Origin: Paracidovorax wautersii
Lineage (GTDB): Bacteria > Pseudomonadota > Gammaproteobacteria > Burkholderiales > Burkholderiaceae_C
Direction: 5' to 3'
Assembly: GCF_900113035.1 (NCBI RefSeq)
Contig: NZ_FONX01000002.1
Coordinates: 310,001-374,000 of the forward strand
Length of the DNA stretch: 64,000 bases
The notes below the pieces were generated by a model. It did no database searches, was not told the origin of the DNA, and was given only the letters and a program-made list of their open reading frames with translations. Positions 28,612 through 37,530 of this stretch are shown here, piece after piece. The translations under genes and the position numbers were made by a program. How positions within the stretch are numbered: position 1 is the first letter of the stretch; the number at the start of each line of letters is the position of its first letter.

Positions 28612-29355
28612 ATGGCCGTCGAAACGGCGGGCGCTGCCCGCACCAGCTTTGAACTCAAGAGCGCCCAGCTGCCCGTGGTGGCGGTGGCGCTCAAGACCAC
28701 CGATGCCGCCGTGCTCGCTGCCGACCTGGCCGCGCGCCTGGCCGACGATCCCGGCTTCTTCGACAACGACCCGGTGCTGATCGACCTGGCCGCCGTGCGC
28801 GACGCCGAGGAGCCCGTCGATTTCGCCGCCCTGAGCGCCTCCCTGCGCGCACTGCACACCCAGCCCGTGGCGGTGCGCGGCGGCAGCCCGGCGCAGATGG
28901 AGGCCGCGCTCGCCGCCGGCCTGGTGGCCGCGCCCGAGGCGCCCCCGGCCCGCCCCGCCGCGCCCGCGCCGGTGCGCGAGGTGATCCGCGAGGTCGTGCG
29001 CGAAGTCGAGGTGCCGGTCGCCGGCCCCACCACGGTGGTGCTGGACAAGCCCCTGCGCTCCGGCCAGCAGGTCTATGCCCGGGGGGGCGACCTGGTGGTG
29101 ATGGCCGTGGTGAGCTTCGGCGCCGAGGTCATCGCCGACGGCAACATCCACATTTACGCGCCCATGCGCGGCCGGGCCATCGCCGGCGCGCGCGGCAACA
29201 CCGGCGCCCGCATTTTCAGCACCTGCCTGGAGCCGCAGCTGCTCTCCATCGCAGGCATCTACCGCACCACCGAAACCGAGCTGCCCGACAACGTGCGCGG
29301 CAAGCCGGCGCAGGTGCGGCTCGATGGCGAGAAGCTGCTCATCGAGCCGCTCTGA
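28612..29355 (+). CDS. minC: Septum site-determining protein MinC
   Basis: Inhibitor of FtsZ ring formation that MinD brings to the membrane, keeping division away from the poles. 247 residues from the ATG at 28612. The N-terminal FtsZ-binding domain covers about 1-105, an Ala/Pro-rich linker follows at about 108-135, and the C-terminal beta-helix domain is clear (GGDLVVMAVVSFGAEVIADG, YAPMRGRAIAGARGNTGARI). First gene of minCDE, 83 bp before minD. An in-frame extension upstream is not conserved-looking and was not used. Confidence 0.94.
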   Translation: MAVETAGAARTSFELKSAQLPVVAVALKTTDAAVLAADLAARLADDPGFFDNDPVLIDLAAVRDAEEPVDFAALSASLRALHTQPVAVRGGSPAQMEAALAAGLVAAPEAPPARPAAPAPVREVIREVVREVEVPVAGPTTVVLDKPLRSGQQVYARGGDLVVMAVVSFGAEVIADGNIHIYAPMRGRAIAGARGNTGARIFSTCLEPQLLSIAGIYRTTETELPDNVRGKPAQVRLDGEKLLIEPL

Positions 29356-29390
29356 CGCCGCCGCGCCCGCCTTCTTCGGTCCATCCGCCA

Positions 29391-29425
29391 CATCATTTCA
29401 GGTCCACCGCGATCATCATTTCAGG
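29391..29425 (+). repeat. 12-bp direct repeat in the minD leader
   Basis: CATCATTTCAGG occurs at 29391-29402 and again at 29414-29425, with 11 bp between. The second copy supplies the purine run AGGGA that serves as minD Shine-Dalgarno (start at 29439), so the leader looks like a small local duplication. Confidence 0.6.
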
Positions 29426-29438
29426 GAATCAGCACAAC

Positions 29439-30254
29439 ATGGCCAAAATCGTCGTCGTCACCTCCGGCAAGGGGGGCGTGGGCAAGACCACCACCAGTGC
29501 CAGCTTCGCATCGGGCCTTGCTCTGCGCGGCCACAAGACCGCCGTGATCGACTTCGACGTCGGCCTGCGCAACCTCGACCTCATCATGGGCTGCGAGCGC
29601 CGCGTGGTCTATGACCTCATCAACGTGATCCATGGCGAGGCCAACCTGAACCAGGCCCTCATCAAGGACAAGCAGTGCGACAACCTGTTCGTGCTGGCCG
29701 CCAGCCAGACGCGCGACAAGGACGCGCTCACGCAGGAAGGCGTCGAGAAGGTGCTGAAAGACCTGGCCGCGATGGACTTCGAATACATCGTCTGCGACTC
29801 GCCTGCCGGCATCGAGAGCGGCGCGCTCATGGCCATGCACTTCGCCGACGAGGCGCTGCTGGTGACCAACCCGGAAGTCTCCTCGGTGCGCGACTCCGAC
29901 CGCATCCTGGGCATGCTGGGCAGCAAGACCAAGCGCGCCATCGAAGGCGGCGAGCCCATCAAGGAACACCTGCTCATCACGCGCTACAATCCCGGCCGCG
30001 TGCAGGACGGGCAGATGCTGAGCCTGGAGGACATCCAGGACATCCTGCGCATCGATCTCATCGGCGTGGTGCCCGAGTCCGAGAGCGTGCTCACCGCTTC
30101 CAACCAGGGCACGCCCGCCATCCATCTGCAGGGCACCGACGTGTCCGAGGCCTACAAGGACGTGGTGGCGCGCTTCCTGGGCGAAGACAAGCCGATGCGT
30201 TTCGTCGAGGCAGAGAAGCCCGGCTTCTTCAAGCGCATCTTCGGCGGGAGGTAG
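29439..30254 (+). CDS. minD: Septum site-determining ATPase MinD
   Basis: Membrane-bound ATPase that recruits MinC and oscillates with MinE. 271 residues. The deviant Walker A motif GKGGVGKTT starts at about residue 10, with switch DFDVGLRNLD near 38 and the CDSPAGIE motif near 120. The C-terminal amphipathic membrane-targeting helix KPGFFKRIFGGR is present. It is followed by minE after three bases, so the two are translationally close. Confidence 0.97.
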   Translation: MAKIVVVTSGKGGVGKTTTSASFASGLALRGHKTAVIDFDVGLRNLDLIMGCERRVVYDLINVIHGEANLNQALIKDKQCDNLFVLAASQTRDKDALTQEGVEKVLKDLAAMDFEYIVCDSPAGIESGALMAMHFADEALLVTNPEVSSVRDSDRILGMLGSKTKRAIEGGEPIKEHLLITRYNPGRVQDGQMLSLEDIQDILRIDLIGVVPESESVLTASNQGTPAIHLQGTDVSEAYKDVVARFLGEDKPMRFVEAEKPGFFKRIFGGR

Positions 30255-30257
30255 TCC

Positions 30258-30527
30258 ATGGCTTCGTTCCTCTCTTTCCTGCTCGGCGAAAAGAAGAAGA
30301 CCGCCAGCGTCGCCAAGGAGCGGTTGCAGATCATCCTGGCGCACGAGCGCAACGGCCGCAATGCCTCCGAGCCCGACTACCTGCCCGCGCTGCAGCGCGA
30401 ACTCGTGGCCGTGATCTCCAAGTACGTGAAGATCAGCCCCGACGACCTGAAGGTGCAGCTCGAGCGCCAGGACAACCTGGAAGTGCTCGAAGTCAAGATC
30501 GAGCTGCCCGACACCGCCGCCAAGTAA
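30258..30527 (+). CDS. minE: Cell division topological specificity factor MinE
   Basis: 89-residue partner that stimulates MinD ATPase and restricts MinCD to the poles. The N-terminal membrane-targeting stretch [10 protein letters not shown], the MinD-contact helix ([15 protein letters not shown]) and the C-terminal dimerisation domain ([27 protein letters not shown]) are all intact. It is the last gene of minCDE and is followed directly by hairpins. Confidence 0.96.
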   Translation: MASFLSFLLGEKKKTASVAKERLQIILAHERNGRNASEPDYLPALQRELVAVISKYVKISPDDLKVQLERQDNLEVLEVKIELPDTAAK

Positions 30528-30573
30528 AAGAGGCTGGGCCGCGTGCGGCCAGTCTCTTCATGAGGTCAGAACC

Positions 30574-30606
30574 GCAGCCAGCCCTTGGTGCACAAGGGCT
30601 GGCTGC
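30574..30606. terminator. Bidirectional terminator between minE and flavin reductase
   Basis: GCAGCCAGCCCTT (30574-30586) pairs perfectly with AAGGGCTGGCTGC (30594-30606), loop of seven. A weaker stem at 30529-30557 precedes it, right after the minE stop. The T-run is poor on either side, but position between convergent genes and the 13-bp stem support termination. Confidence 0.7.
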
Positions 30607-30608
30607 TC

Positions 30609-31145
30609 TCATTTCTGGGTGGCGCCCGCCATGGCCGGGGCCCGGCCCAGCGGGTGTTCGGCGTAGAACATGCCACCGTGGTAGAGCAGGGGCGATGCGC
30701 CCGCGTGGTGGCTGCACTGCTCCACTTCGCCCACGAAGATGGTGTGGTCGCCCTCCACGTACTGGCTGCGGTTGAAGCATTCGAACACCGCCACGGCCCC
30801 GGCCAGCACCGGCGCGCCGGCGATGCCCGGGCGGTGCTCCACGCCCGCGAAGCGGTCGATGCCGCGCGTGGCGAAGCGCTCGGCCAGCGCCTGCTGGTCC
30901 GCCGCCAGCACGTTGATGGCGTAGTGCGAGCCCGCCGCGAAGGCCTGCAGCGACGAGGCCTTGTGCGCCAGGCTCCAGAGCACCAGCGGCGGCGCGAGCG
31001 ACACCGAATTGAACGAGCTGGCCGTCATGCCGACCAGCGAGCCGTCGGCCGCACGGGCGGTGACGATGGTCACGCCGGTGGCGAACATGCCCAGTGCATC
31101 GCGGAATTCGCGCGCGGAAAATTCCGGCGGGCGGGCGGTGGTCAT
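30609..31145 (-). CDS. Flavin reductase family protein
   Basis: FMN-binding split-barrel protein that reduces free flavin with NAD(P)H, usually to feed a two-component monooxygenase. 178 residues from the ATG at 31145; a GTG seven codons upstream is possible. Family features are MFATGVTIVTA, the flavin-contacting GMTASSFNSVSLAPPLVLW and the YEV-type loop SQYVEGDHTIFVGEV. No monooxygenase partner lies nearby. It is divergent from the alpha/beta hydrolase-like gene across 251 bp with no clear promoter. Confidence 0.88.
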   Translation of the reverse strand: MTTARPPEFSAREFRDALGMFATGVTIVTARAADGSLVGMTASSFNSVSLAPPLVLWSLAHKASSLQAFAAGSHYAINVLAADQQALAERFATRGIDRFAGVEHRPGIAGAPVLAGAVAVFECFNRSQYVEGDHTIFVGEVEQCSHHAGASPLLYHGGMFYAEHPLGRAPAMAGATQK

Positions 31146-31396
31146 GCGGGGCGGGGTCTGGGTCACAGGCAAAGGCGCGCGCGGCGGTCGGGAAGGGAGG
31201 GGTCGGCTATTATGGGCCGGCCTCCGCCCCGCTGCCGCGCGCACGGGGCGCGGCCCCCCCAACCCTTCTGGCGTCGCCGCCGCAACGTCTCGTACTTCGC
31301 TGTACCGCCCGCGATGCAGCGCCTGCCCGGAACCGCTTCGCTGGGTCGCGTGGGCCGCTCTGGCTGCCCGCGCCGTAGTGCCCCTGCCTCTCGTCC

Positions 31397-32182
31397 ATGT
31401 CGCTGCTCCCCACTTTCACCACCCTCGGCTCCGGCCACACCGTTCTCATGCTGCATGACGCGGACGGCGATCACCTCACCTTCGCCCCGCAGGTCGAAAC
31501 CCTGGCCAGCGCCGGCTACCGAGCCGTCGCCTGGGACATGCCGGGCTACGGCCGCAGCGCGCCGATCGAGCCCTACGGCTTCAAGGGGCTGGCGCTGGCC
31601 TGCACGCGGCTGATCGAGGCGCTGCAATGCGGCCCCGTCTCGCTGGTGGGCCACGGCCTGGGCGCCATGCTGGCGCTGGAAGTGGCGCTGCGCCAGCCGC
31701 AGTCGGTGCGCCGGCTGGTGCTGTGCGCCGGCGGCCCGGCGCTGGACGAGGCCGGCGAAAGCGCCTGGGTGGCGCCCCGCCTGGCGGCGCTGGACGCCGG
31801 CCAGTCCATGGAAGCACTGGCGCAGGCCCTGGTGCCGCGCCAGGCCGGCAGCGGCGCGCTGCCCGAAGGCCTGCGCCTGGCGGGCCACGCGCTGGGCCAG
31901 GTCAATCCCTCGGCCTACCGGCGTGCGCTGCATGCGTTGCCGGCCTTCGCGCGCAGCGCGGCCGACTTCGCCCGGCTGCAGCTGCCCGTGCTGCTGGTGG
32001 GCGGCGGCGATGACCGCTGCACCCCGCCCGAGGCGCTGCAGGCCCTGGCCCATGTGCTGCCCGACGCGCGCCATCTCTCGCTGCCGAACGTCGGCCACTG
32101 GCCGCAGCTGGAAGCCCCCGACGCCTTCGACGGCGCGCTGCTGGACTTCCTCGCCACGGCCCGCGCCCGGGTGCTGCACTGA
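31397..32182 (+). CDS. Alpha/beta-hydrolase fold protein lacking the nucleophile serine
   Basis: 261 residues with the alpha/beta-hydrolase fold: HG-like oxyanion region near LMLHDADGDHLTF, WDMPGYGRS, then the nucleophile elbow SLVGHGLGAMLA. The elbow consensus is GxSxG, but residue 87 is Gly (codon GGC), so the usual nucleophile is absent. The acid (GGGDDRCTPPEAL) and the histidine (NVGHWPQLE) of the triad remain. Either it is no hydrolase or it uses another mechanism. Its stop codon overlaps the next start (TGATG at 32180), so it is translationally coupled to the M14 peptidase. Confidence 0.82.
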   Translation: MSLLPTFTTLGSGHTVLMLHDADGDHLTFAPQVETLASAGYRAVAWDMPGYGRSAPIEPYGFKGLALACTRLIEALQCGPVSLVGHGLGAMLALEVALRQPQSVRRLVLCAGGPALDEAGESAWVAPRLAALDAGQSMEALAQALVPRQAGSGALPEGLRLAGHALGQVNPSAYRRALHALPAFARSAADFARLQLPVLLVGGGDDRCTPPEALQALAHVLPDARHLSLPNVGHWPQLEAPDAFDGALLDFLATARARVLH

Positions 32183-33372
32183 TGCGCCCCGCCGCTGACC
32201 GCATGCCGGCGGGCGGGACCGCCGTCGCCTCCGTCCAGCCGTGGCGCTGGCCTGCCGCGCTGGTGGCTCTTGCCGCCCTGGCCCTCGCTGCCGGTGGCCT
32301 GCGCCTGGCGCGATCGCCGCACGAAGGGCTCGACACCGCGCGCGGCGCGCTGGGCGCGGCGCTCTTCGCCGAAGGCGCCGATGCGCCGCTGCGCCTGCTG
32401 GGCCCGGCCGCCCGGCTGCCGCTGCCCGAAGCGCCCAAGCCGGTGGAGATGGTGATCGCCGTGCCGCCGCAGCCCTCGGCCACCCAGGCCCCCGCAGCCG
32501 CGCCGCCCGCCACGGCGCCTGCGGCCGTGCAGGCCGCATCGCCCCAGGCCGCCGCGGCCGCCTGCGAGCGCCTGCTCAAGCGCCTGCCCACCATCAGCGC
32601 CAAGGACTGCGCCGCCACGCATCTGGCCGAAAGCGGCGCCTTCTCGGTGCAGGGCACGCCGCTCTACTGGCGCGACGTGCTGCCGCCCAAGGCCTCCGGT
32701 CCGGGCGCGAAGGCGGCGGGCCCGGCCGAGCGTCCGCTGCGCGTGCTGGTCGTCGGCGCCATGCATGGCGACGAGCTGACCGCCGCCGCGCTGGCGATGC
32801 GCTGGATCGAGCTGGCGCAGGACGGCGCCGTGGCTTCGCGCCAGCCGGTGCACTGGCGCTTCATCCCCGTGCTCAACCCCGACGGGCTGCTGGCCAGGAA
32901 GCCCACGCGCGTGAACGCGCACGGCGTCGATCTGAACCGCAACTTCCCCACGCCGAACTGGGAGCGCGACGCGCCCATCTACTGGGACAAGCGCACCCGG
33001 CGCGACCCACGCCGCTGGCCCGGGCCCACGCCGCTGTCGGAGCCCGAGTCGCGCTTCCTGCACACGCAGATGGACACGGACTTCAAGCCCGACCTGGTGG
33101 TGAGCATCCACGCGCCCTACGGCGTGCTCGACTACGACGGCCCGCTGCCGCCGCCCAACCGCCTGGGCCAGCTGCGGCTGGACCAGCTGGGCATCTTCCC
33201 GGGCTCGCTGGGCCACTACGGCAGCGTGCGCCAGGGCATGCCGGTGGTGACCATCGAGCTCAAGCACGAACTGCACATGCCCGATGACGGCCAGGTGCTG
33301 CAGATGTGGCGCGACCTGCTGCGCTGGATGGACAACAATCTGGCCGATGCCCCCGCCCGCAACGCGCACTGA
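32182..33372 (+). CDS. M14-family zinc carboxypeptidase, membrane-anchored or exported
   Basis: 396 residues. A hydrophobic segment at about 22-44 (PAALVALAALALAAGGLRLA) is a signal anchor, followed by an Ala/Pro-rich linker up to about 130. The catalytic domain shows the zinc ligands His195 and Glu198 (GAMHGDE), the arginine motif VDLNRNFPTPNW, the third ligand His310 (SIHAPYG) and the catalytic Glu359 (TIELKHE). The core resembles MpaA-type murein peptide amidases, so a periplasmic role in cell-wall peptide trimming is plausible but inferred. It is translated from a start that overlaps the preceding stop codon. Confidence 0.87.
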   Translation: MRPAADRMPAGGTAVASVQPWRWPAALVALAALALAAGGLRLARSPHEGLDTARGALGAALFAEGADAPLRLLGPAARLPLPEAPKPVEMVIAVPPQPSATQAPAAAPPATAPAAVQAASPQAAAAACERLLKRLPTISAKDCAATHLAESGAFSVQGTPLYWRDVLPPKASGPGAKAAGPAERPLRVLVVGAMHGDELTAAALAMRWIELAQDGAVASRQPVHWRFIPVLNPDGLLARKPTRVNAHGVDLNRNFPTPNWERDAPIYWDKRTRRDPRRWPGPTPLSEPESRFLHTQMDTDFKPDLVVSIHAPYGVLDYDGPLPPPNRLGQLRLDQLGIFPGSLGHYGSVRQGMPVVTIELKHELHMPDDGQVLQMWRDLLRWMDNNLADAPARNAH

Positions 33373-33391
33373 GCGCAAACATTCGGCGGAA

Positions 33392-33443
33392 TAGGCCCGC
33401 AGCCCTCGCATATCAAGCGCAGGCTGCTATGAAAATCGTAGTG
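33392..33443 (-). repeat. Dispersed ATAGC repeat, reverse orientation
   Basis: Read on the minus strand the core is ACTACgattttcATAGC followed by AGCCTGCGCTTGATATGCGAGGGCTGCGGGCC. It is the only copy in this orientation and lies between the M14 peptidase stop and phoD. Confidence 0.6.
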
Positions 33444-33498
33444 CATCGACAGGCGCACGGGTGGCCGGCCGGCCGCCGTGCCGCCGGGAGACCGATCC

Positions 33499-35103
33499 AT
33501 GCAACGCCGTGAACTCATCCGCCTGGCAGCGGCCGCCGCTGCCGCGACCTGGCAGCCGCGCTGGAGCTGGTCCGCCACCCTGGCGCAGCGCGCGCTCTTT
33601 CCGCTGGGCGTGGCCAGCGGCGCGCCGTCGCCCGACGGCTTCGTGCTCTGGACCCGCCTGCTGGACGGCCCGGTGCCCGGCACCGTGCCCGCCGGCACGC
33701 CCCGCCGCCCCCTGCCCGACGCGCTGACCGTGCGCTGGGAAGTCGCCGAGGACGAAGGCTTTCGTCGCATCGTGCGCCGGGGCCAGGCCACGGCGCTGGC
33801 GCCGCTGGGCCATGCGGTGCATGTCGAGGTGGCCGGCCTGGAGCCGGACCGCTGGTACTTCTACCGCTTCATGCACGGCGATGCGGCCACGCCCGTGGCG
33901 CGCACCCGTACCGCCCCGGCGCCGGAGGCGCTGCCGCAGCGCATGCGCCTGGCCTTCGCCTCGTGCCAGCGCTGGGAGCACGGCCACTACGCCGCCTACC
34001 GCCACATGGTGGACGAAGACTTGGACGCCGTGCTGTTCCTGGGCGACTACATCTACGAATACGCCATGCCGGCCAAGCCGCCGCGCCATCCGCTGGCGCG
34101 CACCCACACGCTGCCGGTGGCCACGACGCTGGCCGACTACCGCGACCGCTACGCGCTCTACCGCACCGATGCCGACCTGCAGGCCGCGCACCGCGCCTGC
34201 CCCTGGATCGTGACCTGGGACGACCACGAGGTGCAGAACGACTACGCCGGCCTCTTCGGCGAGGGCCCGGCCGAGGGCTTCCTCGCGCGCCGCAACGCCG
34301 GCTACCAGGCCTTCTACGAGAACATGCCGCTGCGTGCCAGCGCGCTGCGCCGGGGGCTGGGCGGGCTGGGCACGCTGGACGCCGTGCGCGTGCACGCGCG
34401 TTACGGCTGGGGGCGGCTGCTGGATTTCCACGTGCTGGACACGCGCCAGTACCGCGACCTGCAGGCCTGCCGCGCGGCCGGCGCGCCGCCCGAGGGCAGC
34501 GTGTCGCCCCAGGCCTGCCCGCCACTGCGCGACCCGGCCCGCTCGCTGCTGGGCATGGAGCAGGAACGCTGGCTGGCGCAGGGCCTGGCGCAGGACGCGG
34601 CCGGCGGCGTGCGCTGGAGCGTGCTGGCGCAGCAGACGCTGTTTTCGCAGCGCAACGCCCGCGCCTGGCCCGAGGAGCGCTACAGCACCGACACCTGGGA
34701 CGGCTACCCCGTCGCCCGCCAGCGCCTGCTCGATGCGGTGGCCGGCGCGCAGCCGCGCAACACCGTCTTCCTCGGCGGCGACATCCACCAGAACTACGTC
34801 TGCCGCGTGCCGGCCGATGTCGCCGACGCGCGCTCGCCCGCCATCGCCAGCGAGTTCTGCGGCACCTCGATCGCTTCGGCCAGCCATGTGACGCCCGAGC
34901 AGGCGCAGAAGATGGTGCAGCGCAATCCGCACGTGCTGCTGGCGCGTGCCGACCAGCGCGGCTACGGCGTGGCGGAGGTGACGCCTTCCGGCTGGACGAC
35001 CACGCTGCGCGCCGTGCAGGACGTGGCGCGCGCCGACAGCGCCGTGGCGACGCAGGCGCGCTTCGTGGTGGAAGACGGCGTGCCGGGCCCGCGCCCGGCG
35101 TGA
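33499..35103 (+). CDS. phoD: PhoD-family alkaline phosphatase
   Basis: Exported phosphodiesterase/phosphomonoesterase that releases phosphate from organic esters. 534 residues from the ATG at 33499, chosen because GGGAG lies 8 bp upstream. The N-terminus MQRRELIRLAAAAAAA is a twin-arginine signal, matching Tat export of folded metal-loaded PhoD. Motifs include FASCQRWEHGHYAAY, FLGDYIYEY, WDDHEVQNDY and LGGDIHQNYV, which hold the metal ligands. No pho box was recognised upstream. A GGGGCC/GGCCCC hairpin at 35120-35136 follows the stop. Confidence 0.92.
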   Translation: MQRRELIRLAAAAAAATWQPRWSWSATLAQRALFPLGVASGAPSPDGFVLWTRLLDGPVPGTVPAGTPRRPLPDALTVRWEVAEDEGFRRIVRRGQATALAPLGHAVHVEVAGLEPDRWYFYRFMHGDAATPVARTRTAPAPEALPQRMRLAFASCQRWEHGHYAAYRHMVDEDLDAVLFLGDYIYEYAMPAKPPRHPLARTHTLPVATTLADYRDRYALYRTDADLQAAHRACPWIVTWDDHEVQNDYAGLFGEGPAEGFLARRNAGYQAFYENMPLRASALRRGLGGLGTLDAVRVHARYGWGRLLDFHVLDTRQYRDLQACRAAGAPPEGSVSPQACPPLRDPARSLLGMEQERWLAQGLAQDAAGGVRWSVLAQQTLFSQRNARAWPEERYSTDTWDGYPVARQRLLDAVAGAQPRNTVFLGGDIHQNYVCRVPADVADARSPAIASEFCGTSIASASHVTPEQAQKMVQRNPHVLLARADQRGYGVAEVTPSGWTTTLRAVQDVARADSAVATQARFVVEDGVPGPRPA

Positions 35104-35167
35104 GGGCGGCGGGGCCTTGGGGGCCTTCGGGGCCCCGCGCCGGCGCTCAGTTCAGTTCAGGAGCGGG

Positions 35168-36502
35168 TCAGGCGGCCACGGGCGTGGCCGAGGCGCGGCC
35201 TGCCGGGGCGTCCATGCCCAGGAAGCCGAAGGCCATGGCCGGGCGCCGGCCGCAGAGCAGTTCGGCCATGGCCTTGCCCGAGCCCGCGCCGTGCGTCCAG
35301 CCCAGCGTGCCGTGGCCGGCGTTCACCCACAGCTTGCCCACGCGGGTCTTGCCGATGTAGGGGATGTTGGTGGGCGTGGCCGGGCGCAGGCCGGTCCAGT
35401 ACTGCGGGTTGCCGCCTTCTTCGGGCGTGCGGGTGTCGCACACGCCGGGCAGGATCTCGGCGATGCGGCGCGAGAGCATGTGGCAGCGGGCGCGGGCCAG
35501 CGCGCTGTCCAGCGACAGGTCGTAGCCGCCCAGCTCGATGGTGCCGGCCACGCGCAGGAAGCCGCCCAGACGGCTCATGGCGATCTTCTTGCCGTCGTCG
35601 ATGGTCGAGACCATGGGCGCGCCTTCGGGCTTGAGCAGCGGGAAGGTCGCGCTGTAGCCCTTGCCGGGGTAGATGGGCAGATTCACGCCCACCGTGCGCA
35701 AGAGCGGCGCGCTGTAGCTGCCGCAGGCCACCACCACGGCATCGCCGGTCAGGGTCTGCAGGGCAGCGCCGGCTTCGTGGGCCCGCACGGTGACGGTTTC
35801 GATGGCGCCGCCGGCCTGGTTCAGCCGCACCACGTCGTGGCCGTAGAGGAACTGCACGCCGCGCTCGGCGCAGCGGCGGGCCAGGGCCTGGGTGAAGACG
35901 CGGGCGTCGCCGCTCTCGTCGGTGCTGGTGTAGGTGCCGCCGGTGATGCGGTCGCCGTAGGCCTTGAAGGCCGGTTCGATCTTCAGCAGCTCGTCGCGGC
36001 TGACCAGGCGGCGCTGCACGCCGTAGCGGCGCATCAGGTCCACGGCATGGCCGGCGGCGTCGAAGGATTTCTCGTCGGTATAGAAGTGGGCGATGCCGCG
36101 CTCGAGACGGTTGTATTCGATGCCGGTGGCGCGCACCACGTCCTTCAGCGCCTCATGGCTGTAGGCGCCCAGGGCCACGATCTGCTGCACGTTGCGCTCG
36201 AAGGCGGCGTCGTTGCACTGCGCCAGGAACTTCAGGCTCCAGCGCCACTGCTCCCAGTCGAACTGCGGGCGGAACAGCAGCGGCGCTTCCTTGTCGAACA
36301 TCCACTTGAGCGCCTTCCAGGGCGCGTCGCGGTTGGCCCAGGGCTCGCAGTAGCTCACCGAGATCTGCGCCGCGTTGGCGAAACTCGTCTCCAGCGCCGC
36401 GTCGGGCTGGCGATCGACCACAGTGACCTCATGGCCCTGCTCGAGCAGATGCCAGGCGGTGGAAATGCCGATGATGCCGGCGCCGAGAACGATGGTTTTC
36501 AT
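35168..36502 (-). CDS. dadA: D-amino acid dehydrogenase
   Basis: FAD enzyme at the inner membrane that oxidises D-amino acids, notably D-alanine, to keto acids and passes electrons to the respiratory chain. 444 residues; the N-terminal FAD fold IVLGAGIIGISTAWHLLEQG is at residues 4-23 and the late GKGYSATFP and GHGTLGWTHGAGSG motifs are typical of DadA. It is divergent from an ArgP-type LysR gene across an 89-bp AT-rich spacer. Alanine racemase (dadX), its common partner, is not in the window. Confidence 0.92.
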   Translation of the reverse strand: MKTIVLGAGIIGISTAWHLLEQGHEVTVVDRQPDAALETSFANAAQISVSYCEPWANRDAPWKALKWMFDKEAPLLFRPQFDWEQWRWSLKFLAQCNDAAFERNVQQIVALGAYSHEALKDVVRATGIEYNRLERGIAHFYTDEKSFDAAGHAVDLMRRYGVQRRLVSRDELLKIEPAFKAYGDRITGGTYTSTDESGDARVFTQALARRCAERGVQFLYGHDVVRLNQAGGAIETVTVRAHEAGAALQTLTGDAVVVACGSYSAPLLRTVGVNLPIYPGKGYSATFPLLKPEGAPMVSTIDDGKKIAMSRLGGFLRVAGTIELGGYDLSLDSALARARCHMLSRRIAEILPGVCDTRTPEEGGNPQYWTGLRPATPTNIPYIGKTRVGKLWVNAGHGTLGWTHGAGSGKAMAELLCGRRPAMAFGFLGMDAPAGRASATPVAA

Positions 36503-36591
36503 GGCTGGGCAGTGTGCTGCGCGTTGGCTTGAATTAAAAGCGAAATTAAACTTGCTCCAAATTCATCAGCCACACTTATAGAGAGCCCGCC

Positions 36592-37512
36592 ATGAGCACC
36601 TACGATCCCGCCGCCCTGGAGTGCCTGGCCGCCATCGTGGAAGAGGGCGGCTTCGAGCGCGCGGCGCAGCGCCTGAACGTCACGCAGTCGGCCGTCTCGC
36701 AGCGGCTGCGCGCGCTGGAGGCGCAGGTGGGCTCGGTGCTCATCGTGCGCAGCCGGCCGCTCAAGCCCACCAGCGCCGGGCAGCTGCTGCTCAAGCACAC
36801 CAAGCAGATGCGCCTGCTGCGCGCCGACCTGGAGCGCGACCTGCAGGACCTGGCGCCCAGCGCGCCGGGCGGCGGGCGCGAGGACGAGCGCATCTCCATC
36901 GCCATCAACGCCGACAGCATCGCCACCTGGGCGCTGGACGCGCTGCAGGCCCTGGTGCGCCAGCGCCTGCCGCTGGAGATCATCGCGGACGACCAGGACT
37001 TCACCCAGGAATGGCTGCGCTCGGGCCAGGTGCTGGGCTGCGTCACCACCCTGAAGAACGCGCTGCGCGGCTGCAAGGTGGTGCCTCTGGGCGCCATGCC
37101 CTATGTGGCCGTGGCCGCGCCGGACCTGGCCCGCCGCTACCTGCCGCAGGGGCTGACGGCGCACAACTTCCGCGACGTGGCCTTCGTCGCCTTCAACCGC
37201 AAGGACGACCTGCAGGCGGAATTCGTCGCGCGCACCTTCGGCCTGAAGCGGGTGGCGCTGCAGCAGCTCTTCGTGCCCAGCTCCGAAGGCCAGGTGCGGG
37301 CCGTGGTCGCCGGCTGGGGCGCCAGCGTGGTGCCCGAGGCGCTGGCCCGCCCGCTGCTGGACGATGGCCGGCTGGTGGACCTGGCCGCCGGCCATACGCT
37401 GCCGGTGCAACTCTATTGGCACTGCTGGAATCTGGAGTCCGACGTGCTGGACGCGATGACCGATGCGCTCACCAGCGCCGCCGCCCGCGCGCTGCTGTCC
37501 ACGCCCGCCTGA
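36592..37512 (+). CDS. LysR-family regulator, ArgP/LysG type
   Basis: 306 residues. The N-terminal helix-turn-helix spans about 4-63 (ERAAQRLNVTQSAVSQRLRALE), and the effector domain follows. Sequence style (LEIIADDQDFT, LRGCKVVPLGAMPY, YWHCWNLES) is that of ArgP/IciA, which senses lysine and arginine and usually controls the exporter argO next door. Here the divergent neighbour is dadA, so a role in D-amino acid or basic amino acid use is suggested by context. The 89-bp spacer holds the direct repeat AATTAAAAGCGAAATTAAA at 36534-36550, a possible binding region. Confidence 0.87.
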   Translation: MSTYDPAALECLAAIVEEGGFERAAQRLNVTQSAVSQRLRALEAQVGSVLIVRSRPLKPTSAGQLLLKHTKQMRLLRADLERDLQDLAPSAPGGGREDERISIAINADSIATWALDALQALVRQRLPLEIIADDQDFTQEWLRSGQVLGCVTTLKNALRGCKVVPLGAMPYVAVAAPDLARRYLPQGLTAHNFRDVAFVAFNRKDDLQAEFVARTFGLKRVALQQLFVPSSEGQVRAVVAGWGASVVPEALARPLLDDGRLVDLAAGHTLPVQLYWHCWNLESDVLDAMTDALTSAAARALLSTPA

Positions 37513-37530
37513 CCCCTGCCAGAGGCCCCG

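Noticed and set aside
31290-31316. GTAC-flanked repeat-like sequence CGTACTTCGCTGTACCG before the hydrolase gene
   Set aside because: Looks symmetrical, but only four-base arms; no second copy seen, so no claim is made.
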